A program made the translations under genes and the position numbers. A stretch of DNA of 64,000 bases. Source: Caldinitratiruptor microaerophilus (GTDB taxonomy: Bacteria > Bacillota > Sulfobacillia > Symbiobacteriales > ZC4RG38). Every line of letters starts with the position of its first letter. The first letter of the stretch is position 1. The stretch is taken from positions 372,001 to 436,000 of the forward strand of contig NZ_AP025628.1 in assembly GCF_025999835.1 (NCBI RefSeq), written 5' to 3'. The notes beneath the pieces were generated by a model. It saw nothing but the letters and a program-made list of their open reading frames with translations. It was not told where the DNA came from and searched no databases. Positions 44,587 to 54,366 of this stretch are shown piece by piece.

Positions 44587-45202
44587 GTTGCACCCGGCCT
44601 CGCGGCCGGGTGAGGATTGAAACCAGCTTTACCTCGACAAGATCGGCGAGTTGCCCGAGTTGCACCCGGCCTCGCGGCCGGGTGAGGATTGAAACCAGGC
44701 CAGGAGCGCGATCAACCGCTACGTGGTTGCCGTTGCACCCGGCCTCGCGGCCGGGTGAGGATTGAAACGAGGCCGGCGACATCGACATCGACCCGGCCGA
44801 CGACGTTGCACCCGGCCTCGCGGCCGGGTGAGGATTGAAACCAGGGAAAGGACTGGAAGGTTACGGTATCTCTGCAGGTTGCACCCGGCCTCGCGGCCGG
44901 GTGAGGATTGAAACCGCGTGAAGTCGGCCTATCGCATGGGCGGCCTCGACGTTGCACCCGGCCTCGCGGCCGGGTGAGGATTGAAACGAGACCTGGCCGG
45001 ACGCTGCGCTGACCGCCGCCCTGGTTGCACCCGGCCTCGCGGCCGGGTGAGGATTGAAACCGGACCTGGCCACCCCGGTTCACCAGCCAGTTGTAACGTT
45101 GCACCCGGCCTCGCGGCCGGGTGAGGATTGAAACGGCGCCATCTTCTTGGGGTATACGGGGTCCATCGAGTTGCACCCGGCCTCGCGGCCGGGTGAGGAT
45201 TG
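44587..45202 (+). CRISPR. CRISPR array, leader-proximal block (9 repeats, last one cut by IS21)
   Basis: Nine copies of a 37-base repeat that begins GTTGCACCCGGCCTCGCGG and ends CCGGGTGAGGATTGAAAC, with spacers of about 35-37 bases. The inner part is a palindrome (CACCCGGCC TCGC GGCCGGGTG). Repeat starts are 44587, 44659, 44732, 44805, 44878, 44951, 45024, 45098 and 45170. The ninth is broken after GGATTG by the IS21 element at 45203 and resumes at 47414. Orientation is set by the degenerate far end and by cas2 at this side. Confidence 0.97.
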
Positions 45203-45267
45203 TGTCAACGCCGGCTTACTTTTGACCCACTGGGGCCGGTTGGGAAATGACCCACCCCCCAGGCGAA

Positions 45268-46068
45268 TCACTCCTTCGGTGGTTCGGTGGGGAGGCCTCC
45301 GGGGTGAGGCGGTACGGTGGTGAAGAGGCCGGCCCGCTTCTTGTCGCGGAGGCGGTAGGACTCCCCGCGGATGTTGAGTACGTGGCTGTGGTGCAGGAGG
45401 CGGTCCAGGATGGCGGTGGCGATCACCGCGTCCCCCAACACCTCCCCCCACTCGGCGAAGCCTTTGTTGGACGTCAGGATGACGCTCCCACGCTCGTACC
45501 GGGCGGAGATCAACGCGAACAGTGCCGTAGCGGCCGCCCGGTCGTAGGGCCAGACCCCGAACTCGTCGATGATCAGCACCTTCGGGGCCAGGTAGACCCG
45601 CATGCGGCGGTCGAGGCGGTGCTCGGCCTGCGCCCGGCGCAGGTCTTCGAGCAGGTCGTGGGCCCGGACGAAGTAGACGCCATAGCCCTGTTCGATGGCC
45701 CGGATCCCCAGGGCCACCGCCAGGTGAGTCTTCCCCACCCCGGGCGGACCGAGGAAGATCACGTTGGCGGCGTCGGCGACAAAGGCCAGGGTCGCCAGCT
45801 CACGGACCTGACGCTCGTCGATGGACGGCTGGAAGCGGAAGTCGAACTGTTCGAGGGTGCGGTAGTAGGGCAGGTGGGCAAGGCGTGTGCGGGTGCGCAG
45901 GTACCGCTCCCGCCGGGCGGCCGCTTCGACGCCCAGCAAGTCGGCCAGGAACTCGGCGTACGGGAGCTGCTTCTGAGCTGCCGCCTCCAGCCGGCTCTCC
46001 AGCACGGCGGCTGCCTGGACCAGGCCGAGTTGCTCCAGGTACTGCCGGGACTTCTCCAAGGCGATCAT
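45268..46068 (-). CDS. istB: IS21 helper ATPase IstB
   Basis: AAA+ helper of IS21 transposition, 266 residues. An N-terminal helical region (QYLEQLGLVQAAAVLESRLEAA) is followed by Walker A FLGPPGVGKTHLAVALG, KVLIIDEFGVWPYD (Walker B) and SVILTSNKGFAEWGEVLGD (sensor 1), then LDRLLHHSHVLNIRGESYRL, the C-terminal IstB motif. The ATG at 46068 overlaps the istA stop by four bases (ATGA), the standard arrangement. Complete. Confidence 0.96.
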   Translation of the reverse strand: MIALEKSRQYLEQLGLVQAAAVLESRLEAAAQKQLPYAEFLADLLGVEAAARRERYLRTRTRLAHLPYYRTLEQFDFRFQPSIDERQVRELATLAFVADAANVIFLGPPGVGKTHLAVALGIRAIEQGYGVYFVRAHDLLEDLRRAQAEHRLDRRMRVYLAPKVLIIDEFGVWPYDRAAATALFALISARYERGSVILTSNKGFAEWGEVLGDAVIATAILDRLLHHSHVLNIRGESYRLRDKKRAGLFTTVPPHPGGLPTEPPKE

Positions 46069-47288
46069 CCGGCGACCACCGCCCCCACGAGCGCCTCGTA
46101 GGCCGCCAGCGGCCGGCGCTCGACCTCAACGGTGGGCAGCTGGACCGCCAAGGCCTCCTTGGACGGCCGTCCGTCGCCAGCCTGAAGGCCCGCCCACTGA
46201 CGGGGGTGCGTGAGCCGCTGGCCCCTTTGAGTGGCCCGGGCATGCACGGCGAGGCGCTTGCCCCCGTCCCAGAGCTCAACGATCCCATCCCGGGGCTGGA
46301 CCTGCACCACCTGGCCGGGCTTCCATGGCCAGGGAAGGCCATACCAGGCGTTCTCCCACTGGACGTACCCGTCCCGGCCCACGTGCCGCTCTTCCCGCAG
46401 GAAGACCTCGAGCCGTTGGGGGCTCGGGAGGGGCTGCAGGTGCTCCCGTTCAATGCGCAGCCGGTCGACCGGCCGCTCGTGGGTCGTCCCATGCACCCGG
46501 ACGTCCGCCACGGTGTCGCACCACTGGGCCGCCTGCTGGTTCAGGTCCGCCAGGTCCACAAACCGCACGCCGGGCCAGAAGTTGCGCTTGACGTACTTGA
46601 TCCCGCTCTCCACGCGCCCCTTCGTTTGGGGCCGGTACGGGTGGCAGAGCCGGATGTCGAAACCCACCCGCAGGGCGAAGTCCAGGAAGCGAGGGTTCCA
46701 GACAGGTTGGTCGTGCTCATCCCGCTCCAGGACGACCACCTTGGTGTTGTCATACAGGCACCGGCGGGGTACGCCCCCGAACCGGGCGAACGCATTCAGG
46801 TGGCAGCGGATGAACGTGGCGACGTCCGCTCGCCGAACGAACTCGACGTAGATCGCCCGAGACCAACTCAGCACCATGACGAAGACCCAGACCCGCTGCG
46901 TCTTGCCGTCCGGGGTCTTGTACTTGAGAAGGCCGAAGTCCACCTGGGCCTGTTCCCCCGGCCGGGTCTCGAAGCGGACCGTCGCCTGGGGCTCTCGGCG
47001 CCGGCGCAGCGGCTGGACGAACTCACGAAGGATCGTATGGCCGCCGGTATAACCCTGTGCACGGATCTCCCGGAGCAATACGGTGCAATTGTCGACTCCC
47101 TCGCCCACTCGCTGGAGGATATACTCCTTGTAGGGGTCCAGCTTGGAGGCCCGCTGTGGCCGTGGCGCCGGCTTGGGCACCTCGGGAGAGCGCAAGTACT
47201 TTCGGATCGTGTTCCGGGAAACACCCAACATGCGGGCGATGGCCCGGATGGACTTGCCCTCCCCGTGCAACTCGTAAATGCGCTTCAC
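46065..47288 (-). CDS. istA: IS21 transposase IstA
   Basis: DDE transposase of 407 residues from the GTG at 47288, which follows GAGGGGTGG; an ATG at 47375 in the same frame would add 29 residues but lacks a ribosome site. The helix-turn-helix KSIRAIARMLGVSRNTIRKYL is followed by the rve integrase domain with QAQVDFGLLKYK (first Asp), PRRCLYDNTKVVV (second Asp) and KGRVESGIKYVKRNF (Glu). The C-terminal part has WYGLPWPWKPGQVVQVQ. It is intact and presumably active. Confidence 0.94.
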   Translation of the reverse strand: MKRIYELHGEGKSIRAIARMLGVSRNTIRKYLRSPEVPKPAPRPQRASKLDPYKEYILQRVGEGVDNCTVLLREIRAQGYTGGHTILREFVQPLRRRREPQATVRFETRPGEQAQVDFGLLKYKTPDGKTQRVWVFVMVLSWSRAIYVEFVRRADVATFIRCHLNAFARFGGVPRRCLYDNTKVVVLERDEHDQPVWNPRFLDFALRVGFDIRLCHPYRPQTKGRVESGIKYVKRNFWPGVRFVDLADLNQQAAQWCDTVADVRVHGTTHERPVDRLRIEREHLQPLPSPQRLEVFLREERHVGRDGYVQWENAWYGLPWPWKPGQVVQVQPRDGIVELWDGGKRLAVHARATQRGQRLTHPRQWAGLQAGDGRPSKEALAVQLPTVEVERRPLAAYEALVGAVVAG

Positions 47289-47413
47289 TTTCCCACCCCT
47301 CAGCACGTTCTCTGGACACCCCCGACTCTTGGCGGAATCGGAAGGTGTCTTCGCTGGGGGGTGGGTCAATTCCATTCCGGCGCTACTGGGTCAGTTTAGC
47401 ACCGGCGCTGACA

Positions 47414-50400
47414 ATTGAAACGAGCGACTGCAGGCCCAGCAGGAGGAGGCATACCGAGTTGCACCCGGCCTCGCGGCCGGGTGAGGATTGAAACGACCTT
47501 GGCGACGGTGAGCGGCTCGGACGGCACCTGGTTGCACCCGGCCTCGCGGCCGGGTGAGGATTGAAACCGGTTGCAGTAGGCGAGGCCGGCAAGCCACACG
47601 CGTTGCACCCGGCCTCGCGGCCGGGTGAGGATTGAAACCGTGCCAGCTCTGCCGCGACGAGAGACCCATCGCCCAGTTGCACCCGGCCTCGCGGCCGGGT
47701 GAGGATTGAAACCGCGATCACCCCCCCTTACCCATGGGGAGGGGGGCGCGTTGCACCCGGCCTCGCGGCCGGGTGAGGATTGAAACAAGCAGGGGGCTCG
47801 TAACACGTGGGAGGCCCTGCGGGTTGCACCCGGCCTCGCGGCCGGGTGAGGATTGAAACGTGCAAAAGGTATATTCGAGACAACATGGCGATGAAGGTTG
47901 CACCCGGCCTCGCGGCCGGGTGAGGATTGAAACCCGTTATCGACACGGCAACCAACGTGGCGGCCAGGGTTGCACCCGGCCTCGCGGCCGGGTGAGGATT
48001 GAAACCCTCCTTTCCTGCAAGGCCATCATCGCCCGCGGGCCGAGTTGCACCCGGCCTCGCGGCCGGGTGAGGATTGAAACCGGGCTATCAGGTGCGGGAC
48101 ACCTCGGTAGGCGCCACGTTGCACCCGGCCTCGCGGCCGGGTGAGGATTGAAACTCTCGTTCCGGTGCTTGAGTTGCAGCACCTCGACCACGTTGCACCC
48201 GGCCTCGCGGCCGGGTGAGGATTGAAACCTGCGCGGACCGACGCCCCCGGGGAGACCCTGAAATTGTTGCACCCGGCCTCGCGGCCGGGTGAGGATTGAA
48301 ACCATCTGCTCGTAGGTCTGCCGCAGCTCGTCGGCCTCGTTGCACCCGGCCTCGCGGCCGGGTGAGGATTGAAACTGCCATCTCCCATTCCACCGCCTTC
48401 CGCAGCATATCGTTGCACCCGGCCTCGCGGCCGGGTGAGGATTGAAACGTCACGGACTATGCCCGTGTGCTCCGGCTCCCCTACTATGTTGCACCCGGCC
48501 TCGCGGCCGGGTGAGGATTGAAACTTGCCGAGGCTGTCGAGTTGCGACAGGGACTGCAGGTTGCACCCGGCCTCGCGGCCGGGTGAGGATTGAAACTACC
48601 AGGGCGATCGAACCATGGTGTGCGGCACCTGCGTTGCACCCGGCCTCGCGGCCGGGTGAGGATTGAAACTACCAGGGCGATCGAACCATGGTGTGCGGCA
48701 CCTGCGTTGCACCCGGCCTCGCGGCCGGGTGAGGATTGAAACGCCAGTTGGAGTGGGTCGATCTCGTCGAAGTACTGCCAGGTTGCACCCGGCCTCGCGG
48801 CCGGGTGAGGATTGAAACCCGTAGGCGACAGCCATGCGGGTCTGGATGGCGGGGTTGCACCCGGCCTCGCGGCCGGGTGAGGATTGAAACCTGGATTGGC
48901 TCTGGTAGAGGGAGCGCCTCCGCGGAAGTTGCACCCGGCCTCGCGGCCGGGTGAGGATTGAAACCTGACGAAGCGCCTTAACGTCTGGCCCCAGCAGGCC
49001 AGTTGCACCCGGCCTCGCGGCCGGGTGAGCATTGAAACAAGATCAACCGGACGGACGTCGGGGCCACCCGGGGGTTGCACCCGGCCTCGCGGCCGGGTGA
49101 GGATTGAAACCCGTCGAGGTGGGCCGGTGTGCTCTCCATCGCCTGTTGCACCCGGCCTCGCGGCCGGGTGAGGATTGAAACCCGGAGCCTGCGGACCACC
49201 TCCCGGAGCACGGCCGGGAGAGGATTGAAACTGGCTCGTGGCCGCGAACCCGCGCTACGACCCGATCCCCGTTGCACCCGGCCTCGCGGCCGGGTGAGGA
49301 TTGAAACCGCTCTGCGCCCCACGTGGATAGCGGCGCTGCCGGAGTTGCACCCGGCCTCGCGGCCGGGTGAGGATTGAAACTCGTACAACCGGAAGAAGTG
49401 CGCCCGGTCTGCGGCGGTTGCACCCGGCCTCGCGGCCGGGTGAGGATTGAAACAGCCGCCGGCGGATCTTGAGCTTGGTCCGGCGCCGGTTGCACCCGGC
49501 CTCGCGGCCGGGTGAGGATTGAAACGTCCAGGCCATGGGAGCCAAGCAGCCCGAGGCGGGCAAGGTTGCACCCGGCCTCGCGGCCGGGTGAGGATTGAAA
49601 CGTGCGCGCTCCCTGCCGCACCTCGCCGGCCGCGGCGGCGTTGCACCCGGCCTCGCGGCCGGGTGGGGATTGAAACCAGCCAGGTGCGCTCCACCTCAGG
49701 ATGCTCGCGCGTTGCACCCGGCCTCGCGGCCGGGTGAGGATTGAAACAGGTTGCCGGCCGGGTCCTGCCGGACGGCCGCCGAGTGTTGCACCCGGCCTCG
49801 CGGCCGGGTGAGGATTGAAACGGGCCATCGAAAAGGGCTGGTCGCCGCAGGACCTGGGTTGCACCCGGCCTCGCGGCCGGGTGAGGATTGAAACAGCCCG
49901 GGGAGCAAGACCTACGTCCCTCAGGGTCCTGACGGGTTGCACCTGGCCTCGCGGCCGGGTGAGGATTGAAACGTGTCGAGGGCGAGGAAGTCGGCCTCCT
50001 CGTCGGTCGTTGCACCCGGCCTCGCGGCCGGGTGAGGATTGAAACCTGGTCCTCCGTGGGAAGCCCCGCCCGGCGCCGGTTGTTGCACCCGGCCCCGCGG
50101 CCGGGTGAGGATTGAAACTCCCACGGCGCCACGGCCCGGTTGCGCGGCGGCACGTTGCACCCGGCCTCGCGGCCGGGTGAGGATTGAAACTGGGCGATGC
50201 CGCCAGCGATAGTACAACGTCCGATGTTGCGCCCGGCCTCGCGGCCGGGTGAGGATTGAAACGTCGTACGGATGTGCGCATAGGGTGGAGAGGTCTCGTT
50301 GCAGCCGGCCTCGCGGCCGGGTGAGGATTGAAACGTTTCCGGGCCGGGCAGACCCCGGACGGTGAGCCCCGTTGCACCCGGCCTCGCGGCCGGGTGAGGA

Positions 50401-50844
50401 TTGAAACATCGGACCGACTTGGCAGCGGGCGCAGGAACTGCCGTTGCACCCGGCCTCGCGGCCGGGTGAGGATTGAAACCGGCCATGGTCCGCACGGCGG
50501 TGCAGGCCGGCATGGTTGCACCCGGCCTCGCGGCCGGGTGAGGATTGAAACTGGTTCGGGACGGAGTTCCGGCCGCGCCTGCTCGAGTTGCACCCGGCCT
50601 CGCGGTCGGGTGAGGATTGAAACTCAGCCGCGTTGCAGTGGATTGAGACGAACAGGTCGGGTTGCACCCGGCCTCGCGGCCGGGTGAGGATTGAAACTGG
50701 TCGCGCAACTACGGCGAGCGTGTGGCCATCCGCGGGTTGCACCCGGCCTCGCGGCCGGGTGAGGATTGAAACAAGGACGCCTGGGAAAACATCTGGCGCC
50801 GCTCGCTGTTGCACCCGGCCTCGCGGCCGGGTGAGGATTGAAAC
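47414..50844 (+). CRISPR. CRISPR array, middle block (about 47 repeats)
   Basis: After the end of the split repeat (ATTGAAAC, 47414-47421), repeats continue from 47458 to the one starting at 50808, at a spacing of about 73 bases. Nearly all are identical; single-base variants stand at 49002, 49640, 49936, 50082, 50226, 50298 and 50587. A truncated repeat (49211-49231) retains only the 3' 21 bases. Two neighbouring spacers, at 48597-48632 and 48670-48705, are identical. The long frames seen on either strand here are by-products of the repeats. Confidence 0.97.
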
Positions 50845-50925
50845 TTTGCTGCCTTCTTACGCCCCTCGCTGCAGGAGTTACGCAACTCCGGTTTCTGAGA
50901 GGCCGAAAAGGTGGGTTGGAGCAGG
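50845..50925. other. Non-array junction segment left of the second transposon
   Basis: The first 36 bases could be one more spacer, but the following 45 (CGCAACTCCGGTTTCTGAGA onward) do not resemble the repeat. The segment has a short inverted pair GGAGTT/AACTCC. The 5' half of the repeat that resumes at 54512 is missing, so sequence was lost or exchanged here. Confidence 0.6.
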
Positions 50926-51058
50926 TGTTTTCGCCCACGTTATTTGTCGCCGCGTTGACCGGAGTGGTTGGCGCTGGAAGGGGACCAGGAGATAGGTGTG
51001 GAAGAGCCTGGGGAGGTCGAGCCTCCCCGTTTTCGCGTGGGAGGTGGAAATAAAGACA

Positions 51059-51099
51059 CCTGCCCCGGGCCGAATTTCCCAGCCGAGCCCCGGGGCAGG
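51059..51099 (-). terminator. Hairpin at the transposon's left side
   Basis: CCTGCCCCGG (51059-51068) and CCGGGGCAGG (51090-51099) form a 10-bp stem. On the minus strand it is followed by TGTCTTTATTT, so it could end transcripts leaving the element to the left; it might also shield the first gene from outside transcripts. Confidence 0.5.
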
Positions 51100-51120
51100 C
51101 TTCAGAGGAGTTACCTCTGC

Positions 51121-51735
51121 GTGTCCATCATACTGCCCCTTGCGGTCTCAGTCAAAGCGTACTTACGCCGGTACGGCCGTGACGGGCCCGCACTGGCGCT
51201 TCGTTGTGCAGGCTGCGGCCGGCAGATGCGGAAACATGGCGCCCACCATCGGTCGGCGGTCACTCGCCGGCGCATCTACCGCATTCCCATCTACCGCTGG
51301 TTCTGTCCCCGGTGCAAGCACACGTGCTCGGTCTTGCCGGACTTTCTACGTCCGTACGCCCGCTTTGTCACGCTGCTGCGGGAAGTGGTCGTGCGCCGGC
51401 GCCTTCAGCGAGGAAGGTCGTGGAGGGATCTCACCTGGGAAATCAGTTCACCGGCGGTCAGTGTGGTGTCGGAGCGCACGCTGCGCCGGTGGGTGCGCAC
51501 GGTTCGCAGTATCGCGGGGAATTGGGGACAGTTCCTGACCGCCTGGCTGCTGGAACAGCGACCCGCCGTCGACGTTTTCACGCTGGTCCCCCGCCACGAG
51601 GGTCCCGACGCCACCTTTCATTTTTTGCTCGCGCTGGGTGACTGGCTCCGGCGGCAGATGTCCGTGGACCCTGCCCGCCACCGTGGGCTGTTTGCGTTCC
51701 TGAACGGCTTTTGCGAGGCCCCGGCGCCTCTGTGA
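51121..51735 (+). CDS. DUF6431-like zinc-binding protein of the transposon
   Basis: A 204-residue protein from the GTG at 51121 (after AGAGGAG); an open frame to 50968 crosses the hairpin and is less likely. CAGCGRQMRKHGAHHR and FCPRCKHTCSVLPDFL give two CxxC pairs, a probable zinc ribbon, followed by a helix-turn-helix-like helical part (WRDLTWEISSPAVSVVSERTLRRWVRTV). Proteins of this type accompany transposase/ATPase pairs in Firmicutes elements and probably bind the ends or the target. The function is inferred from context. Confidence 0.75.
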   Translation: MSIILPLAVSVKAYLRRYGRDGPALALRCAGCGRQMRKHGAHHRSAVTRRRIYRIPIYRWFCPRCKHTCSVLPDFLRPYARFVTLLREVVVRRRLQRGRSWRDLTWEISSPAVSVVSERTLRRWVRTVRSIAGNWGQFLTAWLLEQRPAVDVFTLVPRHEGPDATFHFLLALGDWLRRQMSVDPARHRGLFAFLNGFCEAPAPL

Positions 51736-51830
51736 GGTACGGCTCCCCCCCACCACAAACTTTGTCCCTCCCGGCTGGCTCGGCGTGCCGGCCATAATGG
51801 CGGCAACGACGCCAGCAGGGGAGGGATTCC

Positions 51831-53216
51831 ATGGACGAGCAGCAGCGGGAAGAGATCGCCACGTTCCGCTGGAGCCTCATCGCCCCCGTACTGACCCAGA
51901 ACCTGAGCCCGTCCGAGCGCCAGCGCCTGTTGCGGGAGATCGCCGGGCACCCGCACGAGATCCCTTCCAGTGACAAGACCCGAGTCGGGCTCAGGACGCT
52001 GCAGCGCTGGGTCCAGGCCTACCGGCAGCACGGGTTCGAGGGGCTCAAACCGCACACCCGGGCGGATGCGGACCAGGGCCGGGCCGTTCCCCCGGAGGTC
52101 CTGGAAGCGGCGATCGCCTTGCGGCGGGCGGTGCCCGACCGTAGTGTGCAACAGATCATCGCCTTGCTCGAGCTGGACGGAAAGGTCGCACCCGGGCGTC
52201 TCAAACGCACCACCCTGGGCCGCTACCTGGCCCGGGCAGGCTGCACCCGCCAGGAGTTGCGCAGCAAAGCCGCCCGGAGTTTGCTCCGCCGGTTTGAGGC
52301 CCAACACCGCAACGACCTGTGGCAAGGAGACGTCCTGCACGCCCTGTCGCTGCCGGTGCCGGGACAACCCGGGAAGCGGCGCCAAGTCTACCTCATGGCT
52401 TTCCTCGACGACCATAGCCGAGTCGTTTACGGCCAGATGTATTTCGAGGAGAAGCTCCCCCGCCTGGAGGACTGCCTCAAACGCACCATCCTCCGCTACG
52501 GCCTGCCCCGCCAGATCTACGTGGACAACGGGGCGATCTACTCCACCCGCCACCTGGCCCGGATCTGCGCCAAGCTCGGGATCCGCCTCAGCCACTCCCG
52601 CCCCTACCGACCCCAGGGGCGGGGAAAGGTTGAAAAGTTTTTCCAGTACGTCCGCCGCAGCTTTGTACCCGAAGCGCACGCGCTGGTCGAAGCCGGCCAG
52701 CTCCGCACCCTGGACGAACTCAACGAGTTCTTCTGGGCCTGGCTCGAGGTGGCCTACCTCAGTCGCCCCCACGGCAGCACCCACCAGACCCCCCGCCAGC
52801 GGTTCGAGGCGGACACCGAGCCCTTGCGCCGCATCGACCCTACGGCCCTGCGGGAGGTGTTCCTCTGGGAGGAGCAGCGGGTCGTCGACAAGACCGGATG
52901 CTTCTCCCTGCATGGGAACCGCTACGAGGTCGACGCCGCCCTCAGCGGCCACCGGGTGCTCCTGCGCTACGACCCCTACGACCTCAGCCAGATCCAGGTC
53001 TGGCACGAGGGAAAGCGTTTCCCGGACGCTGCCCCCCTCCAGCTCCGCCGCACTCACCACCACGCCGTCCCTGCCCCGGCCCAACCCCCGTCCAGCGACG
53101 GGATGAACTTCCTCACCCTGGCCCGCAAGCACCACGAGGCCGAGAAGCAGCGCCGCCTGGGTCAGACCTCTTACGCTCGCCTGGTCGGCCACAAGGACGG
53201 TGAGCCGTCACGCTGA
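51831..53216 (+). CDS. DDE (Mu/IS481-like, rve) transposase
   Basis: Transposase of 461 residues. The N-terminal part contains helix-turn-helix segments (TLQRWVQAYRQHGFEGLKPHTRAD; SVQQIIALLELDGKVAPGRLKRTTLGRYLARAG). The catalytic core has WQGDVLHALSLP (Asp), QIYVDNGAIYS (Asp) and GRGKVEKFFQYVRRSF (Glu), the D,D(35)E set. The C-terminal Mu-type beta-barrel holds KTGCFSLHGNRYEVDAALSGHRVLLRYDPYDL. The ATG at 51831 follows GCAGGGGAGGG. The stop overlaps the possible CTG start of the ATPase. Confidence 0.94.
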   Translation: MDEQQREEIATFRWSLIAPVLTQNLSPSERQRLLREIAGHPHEIPSSDKTRVGLRTLQRWVQAYRQHGFEGLKPHTRADADQGRAVPPEVLEAAIALRRAVPDRSVQQIIALLELDGKVAPGRLKRTTLGRYLARAGCTRQELRSKAARSLLRRFEAQHRNDLWQGDVLHALSLPVPGQPGKRRQVYLMAFLDDHSRVVYGQMYFEEKLPRLEDCLKRTILRYGLPRQIYVDNGAIYSTRHLARICAKLGIRLSHSRPYRPQGRGKVEKFFQYVRRSFVPEAHALVEAGQLRTLDELNEFFWAWLEVAYLSRPHGSTHQTPRQRFEADTEPLRRIDPTALREVFLWEEQRVVDKTGCFSLHGNRYEVDAALSGHRVLLRYDPYDLSQIQVWHEGKRFPDAAPLQLRRTHHHAVPAPAQPPSSDGMNFLTLARKHHEAEKQRRLGQTSYARLVGHKDGEPSR

Positions 53217-54046
53217 CCGAGTACTTCGGCCTCAAAGCGGTGCCCTTCGCCAGGGAGATTCCCACCGACCGGCTGTTCCCCGCTCCCCAGCACCAGGAAC
53301 TGCTTGCTCGCCTCCAGTACGCCATCCGCCACCGCGCGTTCGCGGTCGTCACGGGTGAGGTCGGCGCCGGGAAGTCCACCGCCATCCGGGCCCTGTACGA
53401 TCAGCTCGACCGGACCCGCCACCTGTTCGTGTACATCGCCGACTCCCGTCTCACCCCCAGCGCGTTCTACCGAGACGTGCTCACCCAGCTTGGGGTGGCC
53501 CCGCCTTCTCTGTTCCACGGGCGGGAGGTGAAACGGCTTTTCGAGCGCACCATCCTGGACGGTTACACCACCAACGGCCGTCAGCCAGTGATCGTCATCG
53601 ACGAGGCCCACCTCCTCAGCGGCGCCATGCTCCAGGAGGTCCGCTTCCTCCTGAACTTCCACATGGACTCCATCTCGCCGCTGACGTTCATCCTCGCCGG
53701 CCAGAGCGAACTCCGGGGGCTGCTCCGGCTTCGCACCTTCGAGGCCATCGCCCAGCGGGTTCAGGTGCGCTTCCACCTCACCGGCCTCGGGGAGGCCGAG
53801 ACTCTGGCCTACATCCAGCACCATCTCCACCTGGCCGGCGCCGACCGGCCCCTCTTCTCCGAGCAGGCCCTGCGCAAGATCGTCACGGAGTCCCGGGGCA
53901 TCCCGCGGGTCATCAACACGATCTGCACGAGCTGCCTCCTGGACGCTTGCGCCCATGACCAGCGCCTAGTGGAGGAGGCCCACGTCGAGCGGGTGCTGCT
54001 CGAGCTGCAGGATACCCAGGCCCCCAGAGGAGGTAGCCCGTGGTGA
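53213..54046 (+). CDS. ExeA/TniB-like AAA ATPase of the transposon
   Basis: Helper ATPase that would select the target, 277 residues. It starts (CTG)TEYFGLKAVPFAREIPTD, matching the usual TEYFGxxxxPF start of this family; no ATG, GTG or TTG exists in frame between the preceding stop at 53201 and 53240, so either this CTG, after AGGACGGTGAG, or the GTG at 53240 is used. The CTG overlaps the transposase stop (CTGA). Walker A is VTGEVGAGKSTAIRAL, Walker B VIVIDEAHLL, sensor 1 FILAGQSELRG; SRGIPRVINTICTSCLLDA is the C-terminal signature. Confidence 0.9.
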   Translation: MTEYFGLKAVPFAREIPTDRLFPAPQHQELLARLQYAIRHRAFAVVTGEVGAGKSTAIRALYDQLDRTRHLFVYIADSRLTPSAFYRDVLTQLGVAPPSLFHGREVKRLFERTILDGYTTNGRQPVIVIDEAHLLSGAMLQEVRFLLNFHMDSISPLTFILAGQSELRGLLRLRTFEAIAQRVQVRFHLTGLGEAETLAYIQHHLHLAGADRPLFSEQALRKIVTESRGIPRVINTICTSCLLDACAHDQRLVEEAHVERVLLELQDTQAPRGGSPW

Positions 54047-54366
54047 CAGATTCTGGCCTGCAACACGCCGGGGTTTCGCTGCGGCTTTACGGGTACGAGA
54101 TCACCGACCTGCTCGACCTGCTGGAGGCCGCCATCCGGCAGGCCACGACCGGAGATGGGGTCCGGCGCGGCCAGGCGGTCACGGCGTTCATCCTGAGTTA
54201 CCGTCTGCTCCACCGGTTACGGAACCTGAAGAGCCGGCCCACGTGCCGGCTCGACCTTCCCGTCTTCCGGTACATCGAGGACTACGAGGCTTGGTGGTGG
54301 CGCCTCTACCGGGAGTTCGTTCACAGCCCCGGGGTCAACCACCCGTACGGCCCCGGCGGATTCTAG
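54040..54366 (+). CDS. Small transposon-encoded protein, unknown
   Basis: A 108-residue protein whose GTG start at 54040 overlaps the end of the ATPase gene, after AGAGGAGG. It is mostly helical (ITDLLDLLEAAIRQATTGDGVRRGQAVTAFILSYRLLHRLRNLK) with an aromatic C-terminus (YIEDYEAWWWRLYREF). I do not recognise a family. Position as fourth gene of the element suggests an accessory role in transposition. Confidence 0.6.
   Translation: MVTDSGLQHAGVSLRLYGYEITDLLDLLEAAIRQATTGDGVRRGQAVTAFILSYRLLHRLRNLKSRPTCRLDLPVFRYIEDYEAWWWRLYREFVHSPGVNHPYGPGGF

Larger units (their letters stand above)
45203..47413 (-). mobile_element. IS21-family insertion sequence inside a CRISPR repeat
   Basis: The element of 2211 bases has ends TGTCAACGCCGG (left) and TGTCAGCGCCGG (right, reverse strand), each with an inner TGACCCA copy. 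It carries istA and istB on the minus strand. It is flanked by the 4-base duplication ATTG, which comes from the GGATTGAAAC end of the repeat; removing the element and one ATTG restores a perfect repeat. Both genes look intact, so insertion seems recent. Confidence 0.95.
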
